Below, piece by piece: positions 7,089 through 14,439 of a stretch of 35,136 nucleotides of DNA. The DNA is from an uncultured Phascolarctobacterium sp. Its GTDB lineage: Bacteria; Bacillota; Negativicutes; Acidaminococcales; Acidaminococcaceae. The stretch covers positions 1-35,136 of the forward strand of contig CAJLLL010000015.1 of the NCBI GenBank assembly GCA_905207485.1. The letters are read 5' to 3'. Each line of letters begins with the position of its first letter. The stretch's first letter is position 1. The translations under genes and the position numbers were made by a program. The notes under the pieces were generated by a model. That model did not search any database. It was not told the origin of the DNA and was given only the letters and a program-made list of their open reading frames with translations.

Positions 7089-8117
7089 TCAATCAACTTT
7101 TTCTAATTCTTTAATCAATGTAACCCATGTTAAAATATTTTTTGGCAAAAGATTTTTATTTTCAAGATCAAATGCAAATTCAAACAATTCATCAGAAGAA
7201 ACTTGTTTGATATTATTTTTATTTTTATACAAAGTAAGCTTTCCATAAGAAGTAAACAAATACACATCTCCATCTAAATCAATGTATTTTTCCGCATTAA
7301 TATCTGTATCTCCACATTTTACTTGTATAAAAATTCGCTTACCATCAACAGGATTTAAAAGTACGCACTCATATGATTCTGTTGCATTTTTATTTGTGGA
7401 TGGTATACAAATATAACCACATTTTTTATACAACCACATACACAATAAATCTTCACAATCTGTCGGCGAAATATATGAATAGAAACATTTTTTTATATCA
7501 TCCGACTTGATGTTTTCTATATTATACTTATTATTAGTTGCTGTGTTCTTGTTGTAAATATATTTTGAAAAAATATTAACTCCAGATTTATTTATCCGCT
7601 GCAATGTATGACCTTGGATAAAAGCAGTACAAACTTTTCCAGGTACGCTATCTTCTGCACCAACCTCAATCCATTCAATATCTGTTCTTTGATTACCAGC
7701 GTCATTGTAAGATGTTTCCTCATCATAAAAATATTGCCATTTACTGTTTTCACCAACTCTGCCTATATAATACACTCCATTATCACGCATCCAAACAAGG
7801 TCATTTATCTTTACTTCTTGCTGTAAGCGCGTAATATTAGGATTAATTTTATTACCATGTTTTTTATAATCATTACTATAAATTATTTTGAATAAATTTG
7901 CATAATCTTTTTCATCTTTTACATTATCTCTTTTAAGTTTTAAATTATTTATTTCTTCTTGTGTAGTTCCAAATTCATTAATCGTACTATCACATAAACT
8001 CCATCCCATAGCCAAAATATTGTTTTTCCTACAATATCCTGATATTTTATTTCCATCTTCACTTGCCGTTCTGGTTTGTAATCTCCAAATAGTAGGTTCA
8101 TCCTTGATAATATTCAT
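7089..8117 (-). CDS. Putative PD-(D/E)XK nuclease with an unknown N-terminal domain
   Basis: I do not recognise a named family for this 342-residue protein. The N-terminal half (about 1-190) has NILAMGWSL, then INDLVWMRDNGVYYIGRV, a pattern reminiscent of PUA/EVE-like sensor domains of restriction systems. The C-terminal half (about 210-345) reads like an Mrr-type nuclease core: DCEDLL (Glu222), SYECVLL (Glu250) and FIQVKCG (Gln265, Lys267), followed by a beta-rich end. The gene is alone, markedly more AT-rich than its neighbours and rich in Asn, Lys and Ile codons, which points to recent transfer. A defence role against foreign or modified DNA is inference; the fold assignment is moderate. 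It has no obvious partner methylase nearby. Confidence 0.55.
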   Translation of the reverse strand: MNIIKDEPTIWRLQTRTASEDGNKISGYCRKNNILAMGWSLCDSTINEFGTTQEEINNLKLKRDNVKDEKDYANLFKIIYSNDYKKHGNKINPNITRLQQEVKINDLVWMRDNGVYYIGRVGENSKWQYFYDEETSYNDAGNQRTDIEWIEVGAEDSVPGKVCTAFIQGHTLQRINKSGVNIFSKYIYNKNTATNNKYNIENIKSDDIKKCFYSYISPTDCEDLLCMWLYKKCGYICIPSTNKNATESYECVLLNPVDGKRIFIQVKCGDTDINAEKYIDLDGDVYLFTSYGKLTLYKNKNNIKQVSSDELFEFAFDLENKNLLPKNILTWVTLIKELEKVD

Positions 8118-8204
8118 AATTTACCATCCTTTACAAATACAAATTTCTCTAACTATATTATCTATTATATAAATTTTAATTTATTCCTGCATAGGGAAAT
8201 ACTA

Positions 8205-8228
8205 AAGCCCCGCCATAAGGCAGGGCTT
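8205..8228 (-). terminator. Terminator of the thioesterase-ligase-membrane protein operon
   Basis: A 10-bp stem with one G-U pair (AAGCCCCGCC / GGCAGGGCTT on the + strand) and a 4-base loop lies just past the stop of the leftward gene at 8232. The - strand tail is moderately T-rich. Confidence 0.72.
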
Positions 8229-8231
8229 AAA

Positions 8232-8756
8232 TTATTTCATCAGTGCTTTAACTTCATCTGCGCTGATGGTTATGAACTTTTTAATGGTATAAAGGTTTTC
8301 GCGCCCGCGGCATTCCCAATACAACGCCACGTCAAAATCCGGCAGTCCGGCAACGGCTTCGGCAAGCGTTGCCCCATGCATCGGCGTTACTTCAAATTTT
8401 GCGGTCATGGTTTTATGTTCGCCTTTAGGCATTACCATGGCTTCAAAATAATCGTCATCACGCGGCACATCTTTTAAATTAATTTTGCCGCGTACAAGCG
8501 CTTTGTCATACTGCTCCTGCGGCAGATAAATGCGCATAAAGGCATCCAAAACAAGCCCTTCATCGCCGCCTTCGTTGCTGAACGGCACGTCCACATTAAA
8601 GCTCAGCTTATCTTCGGTTTTGGCAGCAAGTTCCGCTTTAGTGCGTTTTGCCACATCAAATATAAATTTATGTTTCGGCTGCATGGCAATAAACACTGCC
8701 ACAGCCACAACGCCAAGCAGGATAAGCCCGGCAATGATTTCTATAATTAACAGCAT
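8232..8756 (-). CDS. Membrane-anchored protein of unknown function
   Basis: A 174-residue protein with one N-terminal membrane segment (about residues 3-25, LIIEIIAGLILLGVVAVAVF) and no cleavage motif, followed by a soluble domain of mixed charge. I recognise no family. The soluble part is predicted to be beta-rich, with LVLDAFMRIYLP, KINLKDVPRDDDYFEAMV and KFITISADEVKALM at the end. It follows the F420-ligase-like gene by 12 bases with a GGAGGG ribosome site, so the two are probably co-transcribed and perhaps linked in function. The N-in, C-out orientation is a guess. Base composition matches the core genes, so this is not part of the nearby AT-rich insert. Confidence 0.75.
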   Translation of the reverse strand: MLLIIEIIAGLILLGVVAVAVFIAMQPKHKFIFDVAKRTKAELAAKTEDKLSFNVDVPFSNEGGDEGLVLDAFMRIYLPQEQYDKALVRGKINLKDVPRDDDYFEAMVMPKGEHKTMTAKFEVTPMHGATLAEAVAGLPDFDVALYWECRGRENLYTIKKFITISADEVKALMK

Positions 8757-8768
8757 TTCAAGCCCTCC

Positions 8769-9413
8769 TTATTTGGCGTAATTTTTAATTACAACAATCG
8801 GTGTTTTCTGGCTGCCGTTGCCAAACGGGTTATCAATTAAAATCTGCGCCACTTTGTCCGGGTCAACACCTTCGCTCCAGCCAAGCACGGCTGCACGTTT
8901 TAAATCGTTAACATCGGCAATGGCTGCGCCGTAACAGCCGGTTGCCTTTTTAATTTTTTCCGATACTTTGTACGGTTCAAACGGGCCGTAAACAATATGT
9001 TTATCATAAGGCGGCATAGTGCCGGTAACATCGTCAATCAGGCGTGCCTGATAGCCTGCCATCTGGTAAAATACGCCGCGTTTGCCCACACATTTGGCGG
9101 CAAAACCGCAGATAACGGCAATAATTACTTTCATTGCCCCTTCAGCATCAAGCAGTGCCTGCATACTGAACCAGCCGCTGATGCTGCCTTTGGCCGGGAA
9201 CAGGTGGCATAAAGTTTTAGCAAGGAAGCCAGGTTTAAAATCCTCGCAGCGTTTGGCTCCGTCCTGCGTAATGGCAACAACGCTTTCAGCCGCGCATACA
9301 ACATCACACGGGCCTATCTTATCTTTGCCGTATTCCAAAATAGCATCTACAATATCGTCATGGTGCGTTAAAATACGCGTCGGCACCGGTATAATTTCAT
9401 ATTTTTCTTCCAT
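8769..9413 (-). CDS. Coenzyme F420:L-glutamate ligase-like protein (CofE family), orphan
   Basis: A 214-residue protein with the F420_ligase fold signature: an early IPVPTRILTHHDDIVDAILEY, a central CDVVCAAESVVAITQ (the family's nucleotide-binding stretch), GRLIDDVTGTM-like RLIDDVTGT, and a C-terminal NPFGNGSQKTPIVVI. CofE adds glutamates to F420-0, but no other F420 genes are seen here and this lineage is not known to make F420, so the true substrate is open. A related glutamate or peptide ligation is possible. The start overlaps the thioesterase stop by one base (TGATG), and the membrane protein follows, so the three form one operon. Confidence 0.78.
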   Translation of the reverse strand: MEEKYEIIPVPTRILTHHDDIVDAILEYGKDKIGPCDVVCAAESVVAITQDGAKRCEDFKPGFLAKTLCHLFPAKGSISGWFSMQALLDAEGAMKVIIAVICGFAAKCVGKRGVFYQMAGYQARLIDDVTGTMPPYDKHIVYGPFEPYKVSEKIKKATGCYGAAIADVNDLKRAAVLGWSEGVDPDKVAQILIDNPFGNGSQKTPIVVIKNYAK

Positions 9414-9838
9414 CAGTGCGTCTCCTCTGCCTGCTGTTCTTTATAAAAAGCATTAATCCTGTCAAAAAAATCTCCGCTAAGGCGGATAATATGCCCGTTG
9501 TTATCAGTAAATACGTTGCGCGATTCGCCTTCTGCCAGCACAGCGCCGTCTTTTTTACGGACAATCTGATATTTAAAATCCATCTTTGCGCGGCTGAAAG
9601 CAGTCATGGTTGCGCAAATTTCAATTTCATCATCATACAGCGCCGATTCCTTATAATTACATTCCACATGGGTGATGGGGAAAATAACATTGGCATTCAT
9701 CAGTTCCCACAATTCTACGCCAGCAGCGCGCAGCCATGCCACACGCCCCATCTCAAACCAGCGGAAGTAGTTGCTGTGATGCACAACGCCCATCATATCG
9801 GTTTCTACATAACGTACACGGTCACAAATGCTTACCAT
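9413..9838 (-). CDS. Acyl-CoA thioesterase, 4-hydroxybenzoyl-CoA thioesterase (YbgC-like) family
   Basis: A 141-residue hot-dog-fold protein. The active-site motif YVETDMMGVVHHSNYFRWFEMGR holds the conserved Asp and the histidine pair typical of YbgC/4HBT thioesterases. The rest follows the family: ITHVECNYKESALYDDEIEI and SRAKMDFKYQIVR. It would hydrolyse acyl-CoA thioesters in the cytoplasm; chain specificity is unknown. The start at 9838 (MVSICDRVRYVE) is chosen because AAGGAG lies 7 bases upstream; an in-phase start at 9874 lacks a site. It is the first gene of the operon with the ligase-like and membrane-anchored proteins, and its TGA overlaps the next ATG. Confidence 0.92.
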   Translation of the reverse strand: MVSICDRVRYVETDMMGVVHHSNYFRWFEMGRVAWLRAAGVELWELMNANVIFPITHVECNYKESALYDDEIEICATMTAFSRAKMDFKYQIVRKKDGAVLAEGESRNVFTDNNGHIIRLSGDFFDRINAFYKEQQAEETH

Positions 9839-9934
9839 AAAAAACTCCTTATATTGCATAAATTTCAAATTCATCTTACAGATATTTTATTATACCACTG
9901 TTAAAATAGCGGCGCAAATAAATCTGTATATGCC

Positions 9935-9968
9935 AAAAACAAAAACCGCATAACTTACGGTTATACGG
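9935..9968 (-). terminator. Terminator of the DUF3842 gene
   Basis: On the - strand, CCGTATAAC and GTTATGCGG form a 9-bp stem with one G-U pair and a 5-base loop, followed by TTTTTGTTTTT. The stretch 9839-10047 holds no gene that I can see; another short inverted repeat (GGAG..CCG / CGG..CTCC) lies at about 9994-10022. Confidence 0.75.
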
Positions 9969-10047
9969 CTTTCTTCTAACTTAAAATTTATGAGGGAGAA
10001 CCGCGTGCGCAAACAACGGCTCCTTATTATGCAGGCAGAAAGTATTA

Positions 10048-10467
10048 TCAAACCCTGCTGCCGCAGATTTCCGCAATCTTATCGGCAGCTTCCTTAACAA
10101 GCTGGCTCATCGGCTTGTTATCCATACCGATAATTTCAAAATGGTTCTGATTTACCGGCAAAAGCAGTTTGCGTGCGCGACTCTGTGCTACAGCCGCCGC
10201 CATTTGCGGCGTAATTTCGCCAAGCATGGAATTCGGCAGCACAATGCCGATAGGACCAACAATAACATCGGCCGTCTGCGCCGTTACGCACACCGCGTTT
10301 TCACCGGTCGCGCCGCGTTTAAGCCCAGCTTTGAGCATCGCCGCTGTTGCCAGAGCGTTAGTGCCAAGCCCGATAAGTTCAACATCATCCGGCAGACGCC
10401 CTGCTGTCTGGCTGATTACCTGCGCCATAAGCCCGCCGCCCATGCCGTCTATAAAAACAACTCTCAT
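10048..10467 (-). CDS. DUF3842 family protein
   Basis: A 139-residue cytoplasmic protein that matches the DUF3842 family as I know it: start RVVFIDGMGGG, a Rossmann-like glycine loop, ELIGLGTNALATAAMLKAG, RGATGENAVC, and IGIVLPNSMLGEITP. The N-terminal pattern suggests nucleotide or cofactor binding, but no function is established. Two ATG codons stand in tandem at 10470 and 10467; with GGAGG ending 2 bases before the first, the second is the better start. The gene stands alone, leftward, with its own promoter and terminator, and faces away from the HAD gene. Confidence 0.85.
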   Translation of the reverse strand: MRVVFIDGMGGGLMAQVISQTAGRLPDDVELIGLGTNALATAAMLKAGLKRGATGENAVCVTAQTADVIVGPIGIVLPNSMLGEITPQMAAAVAQSRARKLLLPVNQNHFEIIGMDNKPMSQLVKEAADKIAEICGSRV

Positions 10468-10506
10468 CATAACCTCCGTAAAAACTGCGCCATTTATTTT
10501 ATCTTC

Positions 10507-10534
10507 ATTATATCATATTTTAAACAGGCGTAAA
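10507..10534 (-). promoter_or_regulatory. Promoter of the DUF3842 gene
   Basis: On the - strand, TTTACG (10534-10529), 16 bases, then a perfect TATAAT (10512-10507). It lies about 40 bases before the start codon. Confidence 0.55.
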
Positions 10535-10562
10535 TTTTTTGTTAATTTTTAAGCTGCCGCTG

Positions 10563-10591
10563 TTGAATTTGCGCCGTTTTTACTTCATAAT
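10563..10591 (+). promoter_or_regulatory. Promoter of the HAD phosphatase gene
   Basis: TTGAAT (10563-10568), 17 bases, CATAAT (10586-10591). The -35 hexamer is the same as that of the glycine cleavage operon. Confidence 0.55.
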
Positions 10592-10617
10592 AAAAGCAGG
10601 TCATCTCACTGAAAGGA

Positions 10618-11415
10618 GTGTTTACCATAGAAAATTTAGACGATATCAGAAACAAAAAAGGCTTTATCTGCGATATGGATGGCGTTATCTACCACGGCAA
10701 CAAACTGCTGCCCGGCGTAAAAGAATTTGTAAACTGGCTGTACCAAGAAGATAAAAAGTTTTTATTTTTAACCAACTCCAGTGACCGCTCGCCGCGCGAT
10801 TTGCAGCAAAAATTGCAGCGCATGGGGCTGGATATTGACGAAACCCATTTTTACACCAGCGCACAGGCAACGGCACGCTTTTTAAAAAGCCAGCAGCCCG
10901 GGTGCAGCGCTTACGTTATGGGCGAAGCCGGTTTGATGAACGCACTGTATGAAGAAGGTATTACCATGAATGACACCACGCCTGATTATGTCGTTATCGG
11001 CGAACCTAAATCATACAACTACGAAATGATTATCAAAGCCGTAAAACTCATCCAAAACGGCGCCAAACTGGTTGCCACCAATTCTGATTTAACCGGGCCT
11101 ACGGAAAACGGCATTATTCCGGCCTGCCGCGCTTTTGTAGCGCCGATTGAACTTGCCACCGGCAAAAACGCTTATTTTGTCGGCAAGCCTAACCCGCTGA
11201 TGATGCGTACCGGCTTAAGGTTGCTTGGCGTACACAGCGATGAAGCGGCAATGATTGGCGACCGCATGGATACCGACATTGTTGCAGGCATGGAAAGCGG
11301 CTTGGAAACCGTACTGGTGCTCAGCGGCGTAACCACCCGCGAAAACATGCAGGTATTTGCTTACCGCCCACGCCACATTTTAAACGGCGTCGGTGATATT
11401 GTGCCGAAAGCATAA
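10618..11415 (+). CDS. HAD superfamily IIA phosphatase (NagD/AraL type), start codon uncertain
   Basis: A phosphatase of about 263-265 residues. Motif I is CDMDGVIYHG with the nucleophile and acid/base aspartates, motif II is LFLTNSSDRSPRD, the cap domain (C2, IIA type) lies between, then VGKPNPLMM with the motif III Lys, and GDRMDTDIVAGMESGLETVLVLSG for motif IV. Such proteins dephosphorylate small phosphates (sugar phosphates, nucleotides, 2-phosphoglycolate); the substrate is not told by sequence. No ATG lies before motif I. GTG at 10618 overlaps the ribosome site AAAGGAG (10612-10618). ATA at 10627 sits at ideal distance and matches where the family's Met is expected. It has its own promoter and terminator. 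Confidence 0.9.
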   Translation: MFTIENLDDIRNKKGFICDMDGVIYHGNKLLPGVKEFVNWLYQEDKKFLFLTNSSDRSPRDLQQKLQRMGLDIDETHFYTSAQATARFLKSQQPGCSAYVMGEAGLMNALYEEGITMNDTTPDYVVIGEPKSYNYEMIIKAVKLIQNGAKLVATNSDLTGPTENGIIPACRAFVAPIELATGKNAYFVGKPNPLMMRTGLRLLGVHSDEAAMIGDRMDTDIVAGMESGLETVLVLSGVTTRENMQVFAYRPRHILNGVGDIVPKA

Positions 11416-11444
11416 ACAATTTAAAACAGGCATATTAATCTTTT

Positions 11445-11483
11445 AAAGCAGAAGTTTTAACGGCTTCTGCTTTTTTGTTTTTT
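11445..11483 (+). terminator. Terminator of the HAD phosphatase gene
   Basis: The 10-bp stem AAAGCAGAAG / CTTCTGCTTT has a 9-base loop and the tail TTTTTTGTTTTTT. It separates this gene from the glycine cleavage operon. Confidence 0.9.
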
Positions 11484-11516
11484 CTGAAAATTTCTTCGGG
11501 GTAGGTACAAACTCGG

Positions 11517-11545
11517 TTGAATACTCGATTTTGTTGTTATATAAT
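11517..11545 (+). promoter_or_regulatory. Promoter of the glycine cleavage operon
   Basis: TTGAAT (11517-11522), 17 bases, then a perfect TATAAT (11540-11545). Transcription would begin near 11552, giving a leader of about 60 bases, too short for a glycine riboswitch, of which I see no trace. Confidence 0.75.
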
Positions 11546-11553
11546 GGACTTAA

Positions 11554-11591
11554 TACCGGATAACTACCGGATTATGCGTTGCATGACAACG
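11554..11591 (+). repeat. Direct repeat and hairpin in the gcv leader
   Basis: TACCGGAT occurs at 11554-11561 and 11565-11572, one helical turn apart, right after the predicted start of transcription. It is followed by a 5-bp hairpin, CGTTG 11577-11581 with CAACG 11587-11591. This could be an operator or a leader structure; no regulator is identified. Confidence 0.45.
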
Positions 11592-11611
11592 AAAAAAGGA
11601 GTATCGTTTTG

Positions 11612-12694
11612 ATGGAATTAAAAACACCTCTTTATGATTGCCATGTTGCGGCCGGAGGAAAAATTGTGCCGTTTGCAGGTTATCTGCTGCCGGTGCAGTA
11701 CACGGGCGTTATTAAAGAACACATGGCAGTGCGCACTGCCTGCGGGCTTTTTGATGTTTCGCACATGGGCGAATTTTTAATTAAAGGAGCGGACGCCCTT
11801 GCCAATGTGCAGAACCTTTTCTGCAATGATTTTGCCAATATGTATGACGGGCAGGTACGTTACAGCCCGATGTGCAACGAACACGGCGGAATTGTGGACG
11901 ACGTGCTTATTTACAAAGTAAACGGTGAAGAATACCTTTTGGTAGTTAATGCCGCTAACCGCCATAAAGACGCCGATTGGGTGAAGGCGCACCTTACAGG
12001 CAGCGCTGTTTTTGAAGATGTTTCCGACAGCATTGCCCAGCTTGCGCTGCAAGGACCCAAAGCCAAAGAAATCGCGGCTAAGGTTGTCCCGCAGGAAGGA
12101 ATCCCCACTAAATATTACAGTTTCGTTAAAGATGTAGACGTTAAAGGCATAAAATGCCTTGTATCACGCACCGGTTACACCGGCGAATTCGGCTATGAGT
12201 TTTACTGTGCCGCAGAAGACGGCCCTAAATTATGGAACCTGCTGATGGAAGCAGGCGCGGAATACGGTCTTATTCCCTGCGGTCTTGGTGCGCGCGACAC
12301 ATTGCGCCTTGAAGCTGCCATGCCGCTTTACGGGCATGAACTGACGGATGACATTACTCCGCTGGAAGCCGGGCTTGATTTCTTTGTAAAACTCGGCAAA
12401 GATAACTTTATCGGCATGGATGCCATTTTAGCCAAAGGCGAACCGAAAGTTATCCGCGTGGGCTTAAAAATTACCGGCCGCGGCATAGCGCGCGAACATT
12501 GCGATGTTTACAGCGGTGATGCCAAAATTGGCGTTGTTACAAGCGGCACACACTGCCCATACCTTAACGCGCCTGTTGCCATGGCAATGGTTCCTGTTGA
12601 TTACGCAGAACCGGGCACGCAGCTTGAAGTTGACGTACGCGGACGCAAAATTGCCGCCGAAGTTGTACCCCTTCCGTTTTACAAACGTTCTTAA
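11612..12694 (+). CDS. gcvT: Aminomethyltransferase, glycine cleavage T protein
   Basis: A 360-residue protein, the usual length of GcvT. It takes the aminomethyl group from lipoyl-GcvH, passes the carbon to tetrahydrofolate and releases ammonia. It begins KTPLYDCHVAAGGKIVPFAGYLLPVQY, followed by the family's FDVSHMGEF, VNAANRHKDADWV, RTGYTGEFGYEFY, and LGARDTLRLEAAMPLYGHEL with the folate-site residues. The C-terminal barrel ends with MAMVP and the RGR motif. The start at 11612 has AAGGAG 10 bases upstream; an earlier TTG at 11579 lies in the leader hairpin. It is the first gene of a six-gene operon that makes all of the glycine cleavage system. Confidence 0.96.
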   Translation: MELKTPLYDCHVAAGGKIVPFAGYLLPVQYTGVIKEHMAVRTACGLFDVSHMGEFLIKGADALANVQNLFCNDFANMYDGQVRYSPMCNEHGGIVDDVLIYKVNGEEYLLVVNAANRHKDADWVKAHLTGSAVFEDVSDSIAQLALQGPKAKEIAAKVVPQEGIPTKYYSFVKDVDVKGIKCLVSRTGYTGEFGYEFYCAAEDGPKLWNLLMEAGAEYGLIPCGLGARDTLRLEAAMPLYGHELTDDITPLEAGLDFFVKLGKDNFIGMDAILAKGEPKVIRVGLKITGRGIAREHCDVYSGDAKIGVVTSGTHCPYLNAPVAMAMVPVDYAEPGTQLEVDVRGRKIAAEVVPLPFYKRS

Positions 12695-12728
12695 AAATTA
12701 AACACATAAAAACAAGGAGGATTTTATT

Positions 12729-13112
12729 ATGAACATTCCCGAAAATCTCAGCTACACTAAATCTCACGAATGGGTTAAATTTGAAGATGACGGCAGCGTA
12801 ACCGTTGGCCTGACCGATTATGCGCAAAACGAACTGGGCGACCTGGTATTTGTCAACCTGCCCATGCCCGGCGATACTTTCAGCACCGGCGATACCTTTG
12901 CCGATGTGGAATCCGTAAAAGCAGTTTCTGACGTATACTGCCCTGTTACCGGCACGGTTGCCGAAGTTAACGAAGAACTGGCAGATGCACCGCAGGCAAT
13001 TAATGAAGCTCCCTACGATGCCTGGATTGCCCGTTTTGACACTATCACTGACCAGGAAGATTTGCTGACCGCCGAAGAATACGCAGCATTTGTAGAATCC
13101 GAACAAAAATAA
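12729..13112 (+). CDS. gcvH: Glycine cleavage H protein (lipoyl carrier)
   Basis: A 127-residue carrier with the standard fold: YTKSHEWVKFEDDGSVTVGLTDYAQNELGD, then the lipoylation site ESVKAVSD with Lys64, then SVKSVSE-type turn and PVTGTVAEVNEELADAPQAINEAPYDAWI. Lipoate on this Lys shuttles the aminomethyl group between the P, T and L proteins. AAGGAGG lies 8 bases before the ATG. The gene sits between gcvT and gcvPA with 34- and 13-base gaps. The lipoate ligase that would charge it is encoded downstream in the same operon. Confidence 0.97.
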   Translation: MNIPENLSYTKSHEWVKFEDDGSVTVGLTDYAQNELGDLVFVNLPMPGDTFSTGDTFADVESVKAVSDVYCPVTGTVAEVNEELADAPQAINEAPYDAWIARFDTITDQEDLLTAEEYAAFVESEQK

Positions 13113-13125
13113 GGGAGGCCTGCTT

Positions 13126-14439
13126 ATGGGAAGCTACATTCCTTCTACTAAAGAAGAGCGGCAGGCAATGCTTGCCGAAGCAGGATATGAAAGTATCCGC
13201 AGCCTTTTTAAAGATGTGCCGGACGAAGTTTACCTTGATAAACCGCTGAACCTGCCCGCAGGCATGAGCGAAATGCAGGTACGCGCAAAAATGCAGGAAC
13301 TTGCCGCCAAAAACACGGTTTTCAGTACCATACTGCGCGGCGCCGGTGCATATGACCATTACATCCCCTCCATTGTTAAATATATTACCTCCAAAGAAGA
13401 ATTTGTAACCAGCTATACGCCCTACCAGGCTGAAATGAGCCAGGGCATTCTGCAATCAATCTTTGAATACCAGACCATGATTTGCACTTTGACCGGCATG
13501 GATACTGCCAACGCATCCGTATATGACGGTGCCTCCGCTGCGGCAGAAGCCATTGCTATGTGCCGCGACCGTAAACGCACCGTGGCACTGGTAAGCGCTG
13601 CGGCTAACCCTGACGTTATCGCCACCATGCAAACCTACTGCTACGGCGCTAACACAGAACTGCGCCTTATTCCTGCCAAAGACGGCAAAACCGACATGGA
13701 AGCCTTAAAAGAAATGCTTACGCCGGATGTTTGCTGCGTTTATGTACAGCAGCCCAACTTTTACGGGCAGTTTGAAAACGCAGAAGAAATTGCGGAAATA
13801 ACCCATGCAGGCGGCGCCAAATATATTATGGGCGTAAATCCCATAGCACTTGCGCTGATGAAAACCCCTGCCGAATGCGGGGCTGACATTGCCGTTGGTG
13901 AAGGTCAGCCTTTGGGTTTGCCGTTAGGCTTCGGCGGACCTTACCTTGGTTTTATGGCAGCCAATGCCGCCATGACGCGCAAACTGCCGGGACGTATTGT
14001 AGGCGAAACCGTCGATGCGGAAGGAAACCGCGCTTATGTACTTACCTTACAAGCACGCGAACAGCATATCCGCCGCGAGAAAGCAAGCAGCAATATTTGC
14101 TCAAACGAAGCCCTGTGTGCTTTAACGGCAGCAGTTTACCTTTCCACCGTTGGCCCTAAAGGCTTAAAACAGGCAGCAACGCTCTGCCTCAGCAAAGCAC
14201 ATTATCTGGCGCAGGAACTTTGCAAAATCGAAGGCGTAAAACTTGTTTATACAGGCGAATTTTTCCACGAATTTGTTACTACCCTGCCCAAACAGGATGA
14301 AGTTATGGCAGCCCTTGCCAAAGAAGGCATCCTTGGCGGCTTGCCAATTAAAGAAGGCGTACTGTGGTGCGTAACCGAAAAAGCAGGCAAGGAAACTCTG
14401 GATAAAGTTGCTGCCATTGTCAGGGAGGTGTGTGCTTAA
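13126..14439 (+). CDS. gcvPA: Glycine dehydrogenase (decarboxylating) subunit 1
   Basis: A 437-residue protein, the usual length of the alpha half of two-subunit P protein. It begins YIPSTKEERQAMLAEAGYESI and has the family's FLGAGAYDHYIPSI-like RGAGAYDHYIPSI, TSYTPYQAEMSQGILQSIFEYQTMI, DGASAAAEA, and GEGQPLGLPLGFGGPYLGF. With GcvPB it forms the PLP enzyme that decarboxylates glycine; this subunit lacks the PLP lysine and is mainly structural and contributes to the active site. GGGAGG precedes the start, and the stop TAA overlaps the gcvPB ATG by one base, so the two halves are translationally coupled. Confidence 0.97.
   Translation: MGSYIPSTKEERQAMLAEAGYESIRSLFKDVPDEVYLDKPLNLPAGMSEMQVRAKMQELAAKNTVFSTILRGAGAYDHYIPSIVKYITSKEEFVTSYTPYQAEMSQGILQSIFEYQTMICTLTGMDTANASVYDGASAAAEAIAMCRDRKRTVALVSAAANPDVIATMQTYCYGANTELRLIPAKDGKTDMEALKEMLTPDVCCVYVQQPNFYGQFENAEEIAEITHAGGAKYIMGVNPIALALMKTPAECGADIAVGEGQPLGLPLGFGGPYLGFMAANAAMTRKLPGRIVGETVDAEGNRAYVLTLQAREQHIRREKASSNICSNEALCALTAAVYLSTVGPKGLKQAATLCLSKAHYLAQELCKIEGVKLVYTGEFFHEFVTTLPKQDEVMAALAKEGILGGLPIKEGVLWCVTEKAGKETLDKVAAIVREVCA

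Noticed and set aside
7089..8117. Nuclease gene as part of the two-component or thioesterase operon
   Set aside because: It differs strongly in base composition, has its own gaps on both sides, and the neighbouring promoters and terminator (7008-7040, 8205-8228) close off the adjoining units.
9994..10022. Inverted repeat GGAG..CCG / CGG..CTCC after the DUF3842 gene
   Set aside because: The stem is short and interrupted, with no T run; the hairpin at 9935-9968 is the better terminator.
11416..11611. Glycine riboswitch before gcvT
   Set aside because: The leader after the predicted transcription start is too short, and I find none of the conserved glycine-aptamer segments; a terminator and a plain promoter account for the region.
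12564..13106. Long leftward open frames across gcvT/gcvH and gcvPB
   Set aside because: They lie opposite strongly conserved genes, have no motif or ribosome site, and follow from the codon bias of the real genes.
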